Shown here: positions 44,755 through 53,397 of the stretch, in pieces | Layout of the letters: each line of letters starts with the position of its first letter | Numbering within the stretch: the stretch's first letter is position 1 | Assembly (NCBI GenBank): GCA_963792405.1 | Contig: CAWBVU010000006.1 | Coordinates: 1,984,001-2,048,000 of the forward strand | Length of the DNA: 64,000 bases | Direction: 5' to 3' | Source of the DNA: SZUA-442 sp963792405 | Lineage (GTDB): Bacteria; Actinomycetota; Acidimicrobiia; Spongiisociales; UBA5794 | Translations under genes and position numbers: made by a program | The notes under the pieces: model-generated | What the model was told of the DNA's origin: nothing | The model's input: only the letters and a program-made list of their open reading frames with translations | Database searches by the model: none

Positions 44755-46146
44755 TCAATCGGCGAGCATCGCGTTCGTGCCGCGCGTGAGGAACCGGCCA
44801 CGGCCCGGTTCCCCGACGAAGGCCCCGGCCTCGACGATCACCTCACCACGCAGCAGCACCGTCTCGACCCTGCCCCCCAGCTCCGCCCCCTCGAACACCG
44901 AGTAGTCGAGGTTCATGTGGTGGGTCGCCGCGGACAGGACGTGGGGCGCGGCAGGGTCGTAGATGACGATGTCGGCGTCGGACCCGGGGGCGATGGTGCC
45001 CTTCCTCGGGTAGAGCCCGGAGAGCTTCGCCGGTGTCGCCGCGATGACCTCGATCCATCGCGTCAGGGGGATCCACCCCTCGATGACCCCCTGGTGGACG
45101 AGATCGACCCTGTGCTCGACGACGCCGAGCCCGTTCGGGATCCGCCGGAAGTCACCCATCCCAGCCTGCTTCTGCTCCCACGTGAACGGACAATGGTCCG
45201 TCGCCACCGCGTCCATGCGCCCGGTCGCGATGCCGGACCAGAGGGCCGCCTGGTGCCCCTCGGACCTCCGGCGCAGCGGCGGTGAGCAGACGAACTTCGC
45301 CGCTTCGAACCCATCCGGCACGTCCTCGAGGCCGAGCCACAGGTACTGCGGACAGGTCTCCGTGAACACGGGCAGCCCTCGGTCCCTGGCGACGACGGCC
45401 TCGGCGAAGGCATCCTGGGACGAGATGTGGACGATGACGAGGGGGCACCCAGCGATCTCGGCGAGGGCGACGACACGGTGGACCGCCTCCGACTCCATCG
45501 ACGCGGGCCTCGTCAGCAGGTGGTGGATGGGGTCGGTGTCGCCGCGGGCGACAGCCTGGTCCCTGAGGGCATCGATCGCGATGCCGTTCTCCGCGTGCAT
45601 CATCACCGTGGCGCCGACGGCGGCCGCGGCCTGCATCGCCTCGAGGATCTGCCGATCGTCGGAGAGGTTCGTCCCCGGGTAGGCGGTGAACAGCTTGAAC
45701 GTGGTGACCCCCGCATGCACCATCTCGCCGAACTCGGCGAGGGTTCCCTCGTGCACGTCGGTGACCATCATGTGGAACCCGTAGTCGACGGCCGCATTGC
45801 CCTCTGCTCGTGCCTTCCACTCGTCGAGTCCTGCGGCGAGGGTGGTGCCGCGGGTCTGCCCCGCGTAGTCGACGATCGTGGTCGTGCCGCCGATTGCCGC
45901 CGCCCGTGTCCCCGTCGTGTAGGTGTCGGATGAGACCGTCCCCGACACGGGGAGCTCCATGTGGGTGTGCATGTCGACGGCACCGGGAATGACGTAGCGG
46001 CCCGTCGCGTCGATCTCGACGTCGACGTCCCCACCTGCTGCACCCGGTTCGACGACGCCGACCACCGCCTCGCCCTCGATGATGACGTCGGCTTCCGCCA
46101 CCATGCCCGCCGTCACGACCGTGCCATTGCTGATGCGCGTCCTCAT
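44755..46146 (-). CDS. hyuA: Dihydropyrimidinase/hydantoinase-family cyclic amidohydrolase
   Basis: A 463-residue TIM-barrel amidohydrolase. DMHTHMELPVSG carries the first metal-binding His pair. VTTFKLFTAYPG holds the lysine that is carbamylated to bridge the metals. MHAENG and IVHISS give further His ligands, and VATDHCPFTWEQK the Asp. It opens cyclic ureides (dihydropyrimidines, hydantoins or purine-derived rings) to ureido acids. Last in the ssnA-ygfK-hyuA operon, it matches the E. coli order and would produce the ureido compounds used by the carbamoyltransferases. Confidence 0.9.
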   Translation of the reverse strand: MRTRISNGTVVTAGMVAEADVIIEGEAVVGVVEPGAAGGDVDVEIDATGRYVIPGAVDMHTHMELPVSGTVSSDTYTTGTRAAAIGGTTTIVDYAGQTRGTTLAAGLDEWKARAEGNAAVDYGFHMMVTDVHEGTLAEFGEMVHAGVTTFKLFTAYPGTNLSDDRQILEAMQAAAAVGATVMMHAENGIAIDALRDQAVARGDTDPIHHLLTRPASMESEAVHRVVALAEIAGCPLVIVHISSQDAFAEAVVARDRGLPVFTETCPQYLWLGLEDVPDGFEAAKFVCSPPLRRRSEGHQAALWSGIATGRMDAVATDHCPFTWEQKQAGMGDFRRIPNGLGVVEHRVDLVHQGVIEGWIPLTRWIEVIAATPAKLSGLYPRKGTIAPGSDADIVIYDPAAPHVLSAATHHMNLDYSVFEGAELGGRVETVLLRGEVIVEAGAFVGEPGRGRFLTRGTNAMLAD

Positions 46147-46188
46147 GCCCCCATCATCGTCCTTCGCGACGCACCCCGGCGCCGCGTC

Positions 46189-49100
46189 CTATCCGTCGAG
46201 CGTCGGCGCTGCGATCCTGGTGCCCTGCGATCCCACGGAGGGGATCTCCGGCATCGATGCGTCGAGTCCCCTCGCCAGCACGTACATGATGGCCGCGGGC
46301 TCCAACGAGACGTCCCCCGTTGCGCCTGCCTCCTCGACGGGCGAGACGGAGAGGAGGTCGAGCGACGCGTCGAACGTCGCGACGACCTGCGGTGACTCGT
46401 ACGCCACGATCCCGTTGACGGAGAGCCGATGGGTCGCTCCGTCGAAGCGCCCGAGGACCGAGGTCGTGTCCCCGTCGCGCTCGATCATGAAGGCGTTCGA
46501 GGCCTCGGCCTCGAACTCCGGCCTGTCGAGGTAGAGGCGTGGCTTGTCGACGTAGGGCCTGCCGGACGTCGGGCATGCCGTGACACAGTTGCCGCACTCG
46601 TTGCAGAAGTCGGTGAGCACCGCGATCTGATACGGCTGGTCCACGTGGAATGCCACGGTGCCCGTGGCGACGAGCGAGCCACCGTCTGCGCGGAGGGCCG
46701 GGAGCTCCGCCCGGAACGCCTCCGTGCGATACGTCATCAGAGCGATGTTCGGGCAGACGCCAACGCACAAGCTGCAGATGGTGTCACAGTCCACGCACCG
46801 GCTTGCCTCCGCCTGCGCCTCCTCGGCGGTGAAGACGAGCGCGGTCTCGTCGAACGTGTTGCGAAGGGTGAGCGGGGTGAACCGCGTCGGCACGCGATAC
46901 TCCCGTCGCGCCCTCCGCATCACCAGGGAGGCGGTGTCATCGGTGACCGGAAGGGTCGTGGTCGTGGGCTGCGCCTCACCCCCCAGCGCATCGATGATCG
47001 CCGAGGCCGCGGCCTTCCCGTCCGCAGCGGCCTTGACGATCGACGACGGCCCGTGGGCGGCGACGTCACCGCCGGCGTACACGCCGGGGATCGATGATTC
47101 GAACGTCACGGGGTCGACATCGATGTAGCCGCGGGCCGTGAGGGCGGGCGGTGTGTCACCGAAGAAGTCCAGGAGGGAGTGCTGGCTGATGGCGAGGATC
47201 AGGGTGTCGAGGGGGATCTCGAACTCCGAGTCCGGTACGGGCCGGGGGACCTTCCGCCCCGATGCATCCCGCTCGCCGGTGTACTCGGTCCTGGTCGCCA
47301 CGAGCCCCACGAGCCTGCCGTCGTCGGCATGGATGGCCGCGGGGTTCGCCCGTTCCTCGATCCTGACGCCCTCCTCGAGGCAGGCATGGATCTCCTCGGG
47401 ATCGGCGGGCATCTGGTCGATGGTGCGCCGGTAGATGATGGTCACCTCATCTGCCCCGACCCGCAACGCCGAACGCGCACAGTCCATCGCCGTATCGCCC
47501 GCGCCGACGACGCCGACCCTCGCACCGATCGCCACCGGGTCGTGCTCACGGACGCTGCGGAGGAAGCGCAGCGCATCGAGCACTCCGTCGGCGTCCTCCC
47601 CCTCGAATCCGAGGTACTTCGGGAGCTGTGCCCCGACGGCGATGAAGACGTGGCTGAAGCCCTCACCGCGGAGGTCATCGAGGGAGAAGTCCTCCCCCGC
47701 CGTGTGGTCGTAGCGGATCTCGACACCGAGCTCGTCGAGGACCGCCATGTCCTTGTCGATCTCGTACTGCGGGAGCCGGTACTCGGGGATCGCACCGCCG
47801 ACCATGCCCCCCGGGTAGGGATGGGCCTCGAACACCGTCACGTCGACTCCCGCCGTGGCGAGGTTCTCGGCCGCGGCGATGCCGGCGGGACCCGCACCGA
47901 TCACCGCCACCTTCCCACGGGCCGACACGGCCCTTTCGGGAACCCGTGGCCAGGCCTCGTGGGACATGATGAAGCGCTTCATGTCGCGGATGGCCAGCGG
48001 CTGGTCGAGGTGGGTCCGGATGCAGGTCGTCTCGCAGAGGTGGTCACAGACGCGTCCGAGGATGGATGGGACGGGGTTGTCCGCCCTCGTGATCGCCACG
48101 GCGTCGTCGAAGCGTCCCTCCCGCACGGCGCGCATGTAGGCGGGGACGTTCTGGTCGACGGGGCACTCGTCGACGCATGGCGCCTCGATGCAGTCGAACG
48201 GGCCGAGGGTGCGGTCCGTCTTGGAACGATCGGTGTGGAAGGACCGCTTGAGGTAGCGCCAGTCCTCCCTGACCTCCTCGGCGTAGCTCCTGAGGTTGAC
48301 CCTGGCGAGGGTGCGCAGCGCGATCTCCGTGAGCGTGTCCGCCTGATCGTCGTCGAATCCCCGATCCACGGCCCATGCACGGATCCGAGGGGGGACGGGA
48401 TCGATCGACGGGGCGGCCAGGTGGACGGCGAGGCCCTCCGCTTCGGCTTCCGAGAAGGGGATGCCACTGTCGTCGAGGACGGTGGCAGCCAGCGTCTCAG
48501 CGAAGGAGCCGAAGTGTGGTGAGGCCGCCGCGGTGCGGCCCGTGAAGTCCTCGAGGCCGGTCGCCCCCGCATCATCCATGGCGAGATCGATGCGCTCGAG
48601 GTACTGCGGCATCCGGAGGTACCCGCCGGTCTTGAGGAGGTCGGAGCACACCGTGACGGTCGTCATGCCGGATCGCAGCAGGTCGGCCACGTTGAAGGCG
48701 TCTGCGCCACCGGCGAACGACAGGAGCAGGTCGCCACGGAACTCCTCCGAGAGTCGGAGGGCGAGGTTCGTGGTCACGGCGTGGAGCGCCCGCCCCGACA
48801 TGTACATCATCTCGTCCCTCGTGAAGACCGGGCGGTGGTTCTCCACTTCCAGCGTGTTCGAGAGCTTGAGGCCGAAGGTGAGGCCCTCCCGTCGGGCGAT
48901 GCGGCGCAGATTGTGGAACATCGGCACGGCGTCGACGTACTTCAGGTCGTGGCCGAAGGCCTCGTCGGGTACGACGATGTCGGTGAAGCCGAGATCGTCG
49001 TTGACGATGCCGCGCACCCGCTCGGCGCCCAGGAGGGTCGGGTTGCACTTCACGGAGCTGTGGAGGCCGCGCTCTTCGAGGAGGTAGGTGGTGATCTGCT

Positions 49101-49758
49101 CGATCTCGTCCGGCGGGCATCCGTGCATCGTCGACAGCGTGATGGTGTTCGACAGGCATGCCGGGATGTCGATCGTACGCACCTCTGGGTAGCGGGCGGC
49201 GACGACGTCCACGTAGGCGTCGAGGTGGTCGGAGGCGTCACCCATGGCGTCCAGGTACCACTGGACGTTGGGCTGGAGGATTCCTGCCAGGTCGTACCCC
49301 ACGCTCATGTTGAAGATCATCCCGGGTGCATCGCCGGGGAAGCCGAGCTTCCGATGCAGGGCGTGGATCAGGACCCACGCACGCAGGTACTCGTCGAAGG
49401 ACTGGTGGACCTTGAGCTCCTGGGACCATTCGACGTTGTATCCCTCGTCCTCGAGGTCGATACAGGGCTTGTTGACGTCGAGCTCGTCGAGGGTCTGGAT
49501 CGTCTTGAGCTCGATGAACCTGGCACCGACCAGCCACGACACGATGATGTTCTGCGCCATCTGGGTGTGGGGCCCCGCGGCGACGCCGATCGGGGTCTCG
49601 AGGACCGTCCCGTAGACCGTGGTGCGGTATCGATCCTGCTCAGAGGGGATGAAGAACGCTTCGCGGGGGATGCCGAAGATCGAGTCCTTCTGCTCGAGCT
49701 CGGTGAAGACCCAGTCCGTGAGCTGTTCCATCGAGATGGGCTGGAATCGATCCGACAT
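46189..49758 (-). CDS. ygfK: YgfK-like multidomain iron-sulfur flavoprotein
   Basis: A 1189-residue protein from the ATG at 49758 (GGGGAGGT upstream). Order of parts: N-terminal dihydroorotate-dehydrogenase-like barrel (about 1-480); a GltD-type cluster domain with CIEAPCVDECPVDQNVP (about 505-525); FAD/NAD(P)H domains with VIGAGPAGIAAAENLA and VVGAGDTAMDCARSAL; and a C-terminal ferredoxin-like region with CVDCDTICSLCVGVCP and CNECGNCVTACP. Called a putative selenate reductase subunit in E. coli, this family is needed for anaerobic purine breakdown in gut bacteria, probably for a reductive ring step. The cell must supply NADPH or ferredoxin. Confidence 0.92.
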   Translation of the reverse strand: MSDRFQPISMEQLTDWVFTELEQKDSIFGIPREAFFIPSEQDRYRTTVYGTVLETPIGVAAGPHTQMAQNIIVSWLVGARFIELKTIQTLDELDVNKPCIDLEDEGYNVEWSQELKVHQSFDEYLRAWVLIHALHRKLGFPGDAPGMIFNMSVGYDLAGILQPNVQWYLDAMGDASDHLDAYVDVVAARYPEVRTIDIPACLSNTITLSTMHGCPPDEIEQITTYLLEERGLHSSVKCNPTLLGAERVRGIVNDDLGFTDIVVPDEAFGHDLKYVDAVPMFHNLRRIARREGLTFGLKLSNTLEVENHRPVFTRDEMMYMSGRALHAVTTNLALRLSEEFRGDLLLSFAGGADAFNVADLLRSGMTTVTVCSDLLKTGGYLRMPQYLERIDLAMDDAGATGLEDFTGRTAAASPHFGSFAETLAATVLDDSGIPFSEAEAEGLAVHLAAPSIDPVPPRIRAWAVDRGFDDDQADTLTEIALRTLARVNLRSYAEEVREDWRYLKRSFHTDRSKTDRTLGPFDCIEAPCVDECPVDQNVPAYMRAVREGRFDDAVAITRADNPVPSILGRVCDHLCETTCIRTHLDQPLAIRDMKRFIMSHEAWPRVPERAVSARGKVAVIGAGPAGIAAAENLATAGVDVTVFEAHPYPGGMVGGAIPEYRLPQYEIDKDMAVLDELGVEIRYDHTAGEDFSLDDLRGEGFSHVFIAVGAQLPKYLGFEGEDADGVLDALRFLRSVREHDPVAIGARVGVVGAGDTAMDCARSALRVGADEVTIIYRRTIDQMPADPEEIHACLEEGVRIEERANPAAIHADDGRLVGLVATRTEYTGERDASGRKVPRPVPDSEFEIPLDTLILAISQHSLLDFFGDTPPALTARGYIDVDPVTFESSIPGVYAGGDVAAHGPSSIVKAAADGKAAASAIIDALGGEAQPTTTTLPVTDDTASLVMRRARREYRVPTRFTPLTLRNTFDETALVFTAEEAQAEASRCVDCDTICSLCVGVCPNIALMTYRTEAFRAELPALRADGGSLVATGTVAFHVDQPYQIAVLTDFCNECGNCVTACPTSGRPYVDKPRLYLDRPEFEAEASNAFMIERDGDTTSVLGRFDGATHRLSVNGIVAYESPQVVATFDASLDLLSVSPVEEAGATGDVSLEPAAIMYVLARGLDASMPEIPSVGSQGTRIAAPTLDG

Positions 49759-49772
49759 CCGTACCTCCCCTG

Positions 49773-50795
49773 TTAGAGCCGTGCATGGAGGCGAGCGGCC
49801 TGCTCCCTCGCCTTCGCCCTGATCTCGTCCGCATCGACCCTGGTGGGCGCCCCTTCCGCATAGACGACCTCGCCGCCGACCTTCACCTCGACCGGGTGGA
49901 TGCCCGACGTGAAGGCGATGTGCCATGGATCCATCGGATCGTACGACCACGTCACCTCGTCGTCTCGAGCTTCGGGGACGAGGTCCCACCCGTTCTCGAG
50001 CCAGGACCACGCCCGGTCAGGGCCGACCGTGACGTCAACGGATCGGTTCATGACGTAGGCGAGGCGGAACGACTCGATCATGTTGGCCCCGATCCCGTCC
50101 GTTCCGAGCGCGACGGGGTTGGCGAAGCGCGACGGGTCCGCGTAACCGACGCCGTTGTTGAGGTTCGACATGGGGTTGTGCAGGATCGTGCCGGAGAGAT
50201 CATGGTCGTCCGGGAGGTGGACGCAGTGGCTGAGGAGCCACCGATCGTTCGTCAGGCCCGCGAGCCGACGAGGGGCGTCGGCGTCACCTGGTCCCTCGGC
50301 GACGTGGATGTGCACGCCCACGCCGTACTCATCTGCGAGCGCAGCGGCAGCCGCGAGCGTGTCATCCGTGCAGGTGAACGACGCGTGGACGCCGACGAGG
50401 CCGCGTCCGCCCTCGTCGAGGAAGCGGCGGTTCTCCTCGAGGCCCCGCCTGGCACCATCGGGACCGTGCCGATCCGTGACCCCGTAGGCCGTGACGACCC
50501 GAACGCCGACCTCTGCGCAGGCGTCGGCGATCACCGACAGGGATCCCTCGATCGCGTTCGGGGTCTCGTTGTGATCGACGATGGCGGTGGTTCCCGCTTC
50601 GAGCGCCTCGAGGGCGCCGAGCTTCGCCGACCATTCGAGCATCTCGAGGTCGAGCGCGGCATCGAGGCGCCACCAGATCTGCTCGAGGATCTCCTGGAAG
50701 TCGGTGGCCACCTTCGGTGGTGGGGGCATGCCGCGGGCGAGCTCGGAGTACAGGTGATGGTGGGCGCAGACGAGTCCCGGCGTCGCATTGGCCAT
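49773..50795 (-). CDS. ssnA: SsnA-like amidohydrolase lacking the N-terminal part
   Basis: A 340-residue protein; SsnA is usually about 440. It starts directly at MANATPGLVCAHHHLYSELARG, so the first 55-60 residues, which form half of the small beta-sandwich, are missing. An in-frame TGA lies 36 nt upstream, and GAGGAAGG precedes the ATG, so the short form is what is encoded. The metal ligands are intact: HHH near residues 12-14, VHIHVAEG, SHCVHLP and ALGTDGIGANM. The neighbour is ygfK, 14 nt downstream. It is probably a deaminase or ring-opening hydrolase of the purine pathway; activity of the short form is untested. Confidence 0.82.
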   Translation of the reverse strand: MANATPGLVCAHHHLYSELARGMPPPPKVATDFQEILEQIWWRLDAALDLEMLEWSAKLGALEALEAGTTAIVDHNETPNAIEGSLSVIADACAEVGVRVVTAYGVTDRHGPDGARRGLEENRRFLDEGGRGLVGVHASFTCTDDTLAAAAALADEYGVGVHIHVAEGPGDADAPRRLAGLTNDRWLLSHCVHLPDDHDLSGTILHNPMSNLNNGVGYADPSRFANPVALGTDGIGANMIESFRLAYVMNRSVDVTVGPDRAWSWLENGWDLVPEARDDEVTWSYDPMDPWHIAFTSGIHPVEVKVGGEVVYAEGAPTRVDADEIRAKAREQAARLHARL

Positions 50796-50909
50796 GGAGA
50801 CACCTTCCTCGAGTGGTCATGGTCCGTCCCTTGCATGGTACGCGCCGCGGGCGGGCAGGGGCGAGGGGCGGGCCATTCGCATCCCGACCGACTCTGGTTG
50901 AATGGTGCG

Positions 50910-51935
50910 ATGGAACGCGTCGACTACCTCCGCCAGCTCCCCAAGGCCGAGCTCCACGTCCACATCGAGGGCACGCTCGAACCCGAGATGATGTTCGAGC
51001 TCGCCCGCCGCAACGGTCTCGAGCTGCCATTCCCCTCGGTGGAGGCGGTCCGGGAGGCCTATCAGTTCACGGATCTCCAGTCCTTCCTCGACATCTACTA
51101 CCAGGGTGCCGCGGTGCTGGTCACCGAGCGGGACTTCTACGACCTGATGACCGCGTATCTCACGCGGGCCCACGCCGACGGCGTTCGGCATGCCGAGGTC
51201 TTCTTCGACCCGCAGACCCACACCGCACGGGGCATCGACTTCCCGATCTTCATGCGCGGGTTCACTCGCGCCATCGCCGACGCCGAGGAGGCGTGGGGGA
51301 TGTCCGTCGGCCTCATCATGTGCTTCCTGCGCCACCTCCCCGCCGAGGACGCCCTCGCCACATGGGAGGCGGCGGCGCCGTTCCGCAAGGACCTCCTCGG
51401 TGTTGGCCTCGACTCCTCCGAGGTCGGGTTCCCTCCCGAGCTCTTCTCCGAGGTGTTCCGCCTGGCCCACGAGGCAGGGATCCACACGGTGGCCCACGCA
51501 GCCGAGGAGGGGCCGGCCCACTACGTGACGGACTCACTCGACCTGCTCGGCGCGGAGCGCATCGATCACGGCGTGCGGTCCGAGGAGGATCCCGATGTGG
51601 TGGCGAGGCTCGCTCGCGAGCGGATCCCGCTCACGATGTGCCCCCTGTCGAACGTCAAGCTGCGCGTCTTCGACATCATCGAGGATCACAACCTCGGGCG
51701 GCTGTCCGATGCCGGTGTCATGGTGACGATCAACTCGGACGATCCCGCATATTTCGGCGGCTATGTCCTCGACAACTACCTCGCCGTCGCCGAGGGTCTC
51801 GGCCTCACCGACGAGGACCTCGCCACGCTCGCACGCAACTCGATCGAGGCGTCCTTCATGCCGGACGCGGAGAAGGCGGTGCTCATCGCGGAGATCGACG
51901 CGATCGCCGAGCGTCAGTCCTCGTCCGCCGGATAG
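50910..51935 (+). CDS. Adenine deaminase (adenosine deaminase-like family)
   Basis: A 341-residue protein from the ATG at 50910, where the hexamer TTGAAT lies 6 nt upstream and no ribosome site is seen. Zinc ligands and catalytic residues: KAELHVHIEGTLEP, GLDSSEVGFPPE, VAHAAEEGP, ERIDHGV, and NSDDPAYFGGY. The combination FFDPQTHTARG and DDPAYFGGY is typical of the adenine deaminase (Aah1-like) branch, which converts adenine to hypoxanthine. It feeds the adjacent xanthine dehydrogenase system. It is divergent from ssnA. Its 3' end overlaps the convergent flavin-type gene by 22 nt. Confidence 0.88.
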   Translation: MERVDYLRQLPKAELHVHIEGTLEPEMMFELARRNGLELPFPSVEAVREAYQFTDLQSFLDIYYQGAAVLVTERDFYDLMTAYLTRAHADGVRHAEVFFDPQTHTARGIDFPIFMRGFTRAIADAEEAWGMSVGLIMCFLRHLPAEDALATWEAAAPFRKDLLGVGLDSSEVGFPPELFSEVFRLAHEAGIHTVAHAAEEGPAHYVTDSLDLLGAERIDHGVRSEEDPDVVARLARERIPLTMCPLSNVKLRVFDIIEDHNLGRLSDAGVMVTINSDDPAYFGGYVLDNYLAVAEGLGLTDEDLATLARNSIEASFMPDAEKAVLIAEIDAIAERQSSSAG

Positions 51936-52579
51936 ACGTTCGTGGCGTAGTCGTCCCGGGCGCACTCGATGAGGTCGTCGCGCGTGTAGCCGAGCAGCTC
52001 GAGGTTCCCGTGGTCGAACATCACGTCCGCCACGCTCGGGTACACCGACCGGTCGATCCTCGCCTCCGGGTCCCAGACCCTGCCACGGGCCAGCGCCTTA
52101 CCACAGTGGATGAAGGCCTCCTCGACCTCCACGACCAGCGCGACCCCGGGGACATGGCCTTCCACCGCCATCGTCGACAGGAGCTCCGGGTCGATCGTGA
52201 TGCGGGCCTGCCCGTTGATCCTCATGGTCTCATCCATGCCGGGAACGAAGCACAGCAACGCGACGGATGGGTGTTGGAGCACGTTGGTGAACGTGTCGGC
52301 GCGGCGGTTGCCGGGGCGCTCGGGGATGGCGATCGTCGATTCGTCGAGCACCTTGACGAAGCCCGGAGGGTCACCCCTCGGCGAGACGTCCATCCGGCCC
52401 TCGGCGTCGACGCTGGCGATCGTGAGGAACGACGTGAGCGCGAGGAAGTCACGGATGTGCTCGTCGATCCTCGAGACGGACTTGTCGTACATCATCCGGT
52501 GCGCATCACCGCGAAGCGCCCGGAAGCCCTCGATCGTGTCGATCGTGTGCGTGTCCCCGCCCTCTGCCTGCGGCGCCAT
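51914..52579 (-). CDS. Pyridoxamine 5'-phosphate oxidase-family flavoprotein
   Basis: A 221-residue protein from the ATG at 52579 (GGGAGGT upstream). Split-barrel FMN-binding fold: LALTSFLTIASVDAEGRMDVSPRGD, then IAIPERPGNRRADTF and ALLCFVPGMDETMRINGQA. The C-terminus includes EAFIHCGKALARGRVWDPE. This is the MSMEG_1061-like pyridoxamine-phosphate-oxidase subgroup, whose members reduce or bind flavins or F420 and have mixed substrates. It is transcribed alone. No clear link to purine metabolism beyond position. Confidence 0.82.
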   Translation of the reverse strand: MAPQAEGGDTHTIDTIEGFRALRGDAHRMMYDKSVSRIDEHIRDFLALTSFLTIASVDAEGRMDVSPRGDPPGFVKVLDESTIAIPERPGNRRADTFTNVLQHPSVALLCFVPGMDETMRINGQARITIDPELLSTMAVEGHVPGVALVVEVEEAFIHCGKALARGRVWDPEARIDRSVYPSVADVMFDHGNLELLGYTRDDLIECARDDYATNVYPADED

Positions 52580-52702
52580 GTGACCTCCCGGTTGTCCGAA
52601 CGATAGACGGGTCGATTGCACCCGACGGCGTCGGGCTCCCCGATCGGCCGGTCGTCCCTGTTCGGCGCCACGCCGACGCCGTACGATGGACCAGGAGGTC
52701 GC

Positions 52703-53359
52703 ATGGCATCCCGTTCCGTCTCCATCACACCGTCGGAGGGACTCACCCTCCACGCCGACCTCGGTGAGCCGGAGGGCGAGACACTCGGCACGGTGGTCTT
52801 CGCCCATGGCAGCGGCAGCAGCCGCACGAGCCCACGCAACCGGCACATCGCCGACATGCTCTGTCGGGTCGGCCTCCGCACCGTCCTGCTCGACCTGCTG
52901 ACCGAGGACGAGGAGGCCGTCGACATCCGCACACGGGAGTTCCGCTTCGACATCCCCCTGCTCGCAGGTCGCGTCGTGGCCGCCACCGACTGGGTGGGCG
53001 AGTCCTTCCCCGCCCAGCCGATCGGCCTGTTCGGTGCGTCGACGGGTGCCGCAGCCGCCCTGGTCGCCGCAGCGGAGCGTCCGGCAGCGGTCACCGCAGT
53101 CGTCTCGCGCGGCGGCCGGCCGGACCTCGCAGGGGAGGCGCTTCCACGCGTCGTCGCACCGACACTGCTCATCGTCGGTGGGCGCGATCCGGAGGTGATC
53201 GACCTGAACCGTATGGCGAGGTCGATGATGCGGGCGCCGACGTCACTGCACATCGTTCCCGGCGCGAGCCATCTGTTCGAGGAGCACGGCACCCTCGATG
53301 CGGTCGCCCTCCTCACCGCGGAGTGGTTCGTCCACCGCTTCCGCGACGCGGCGACCTGA
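52703..53359 (+). CDS. Alpha/beta hydrolase, dienelactone-hydrolase-like
   Basis: A 218-residue protein; the ATG at 52703 has AGGAGG upstream, while an open frame starting earlier lacks one. Catalytic motif GLFGASTGAAAAL (Ser nucleophile, about residue 117), acid in LLIVGGRDPEV, and His in GASHLFEE. FAHGSGSSRTSPRNRHIAD is the oxyanion region. The compact size matches phosphoribosyltransferase-associated or dienelactone hydrolase-like proteins. The substrate is unknown. Confidence 0.82.
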   Translation: MASRSVSITPSEGLTLHADLGEPEGETLGTVVFAHGSGSSRTSPRNRHIADMLCRVGLRTVLLDLLTEDEEAVDIRTREFRFDIPLLAGRVVAATDWVGESFPAQPIGLFGASTGAAAALVAAAERPAAVTAVVSRGGRPDLAGEALPRVVAPTLLIVGGRDPEVIDLNRMARSMMRAPTSLHIVPGASHLFEEHGTLDAVALLTAEWFVHRFRDAAT

Positions 53360-53397
53360 CGCGATCCCACTCCCTGACCCTGCGGCAGGATCCCCGG

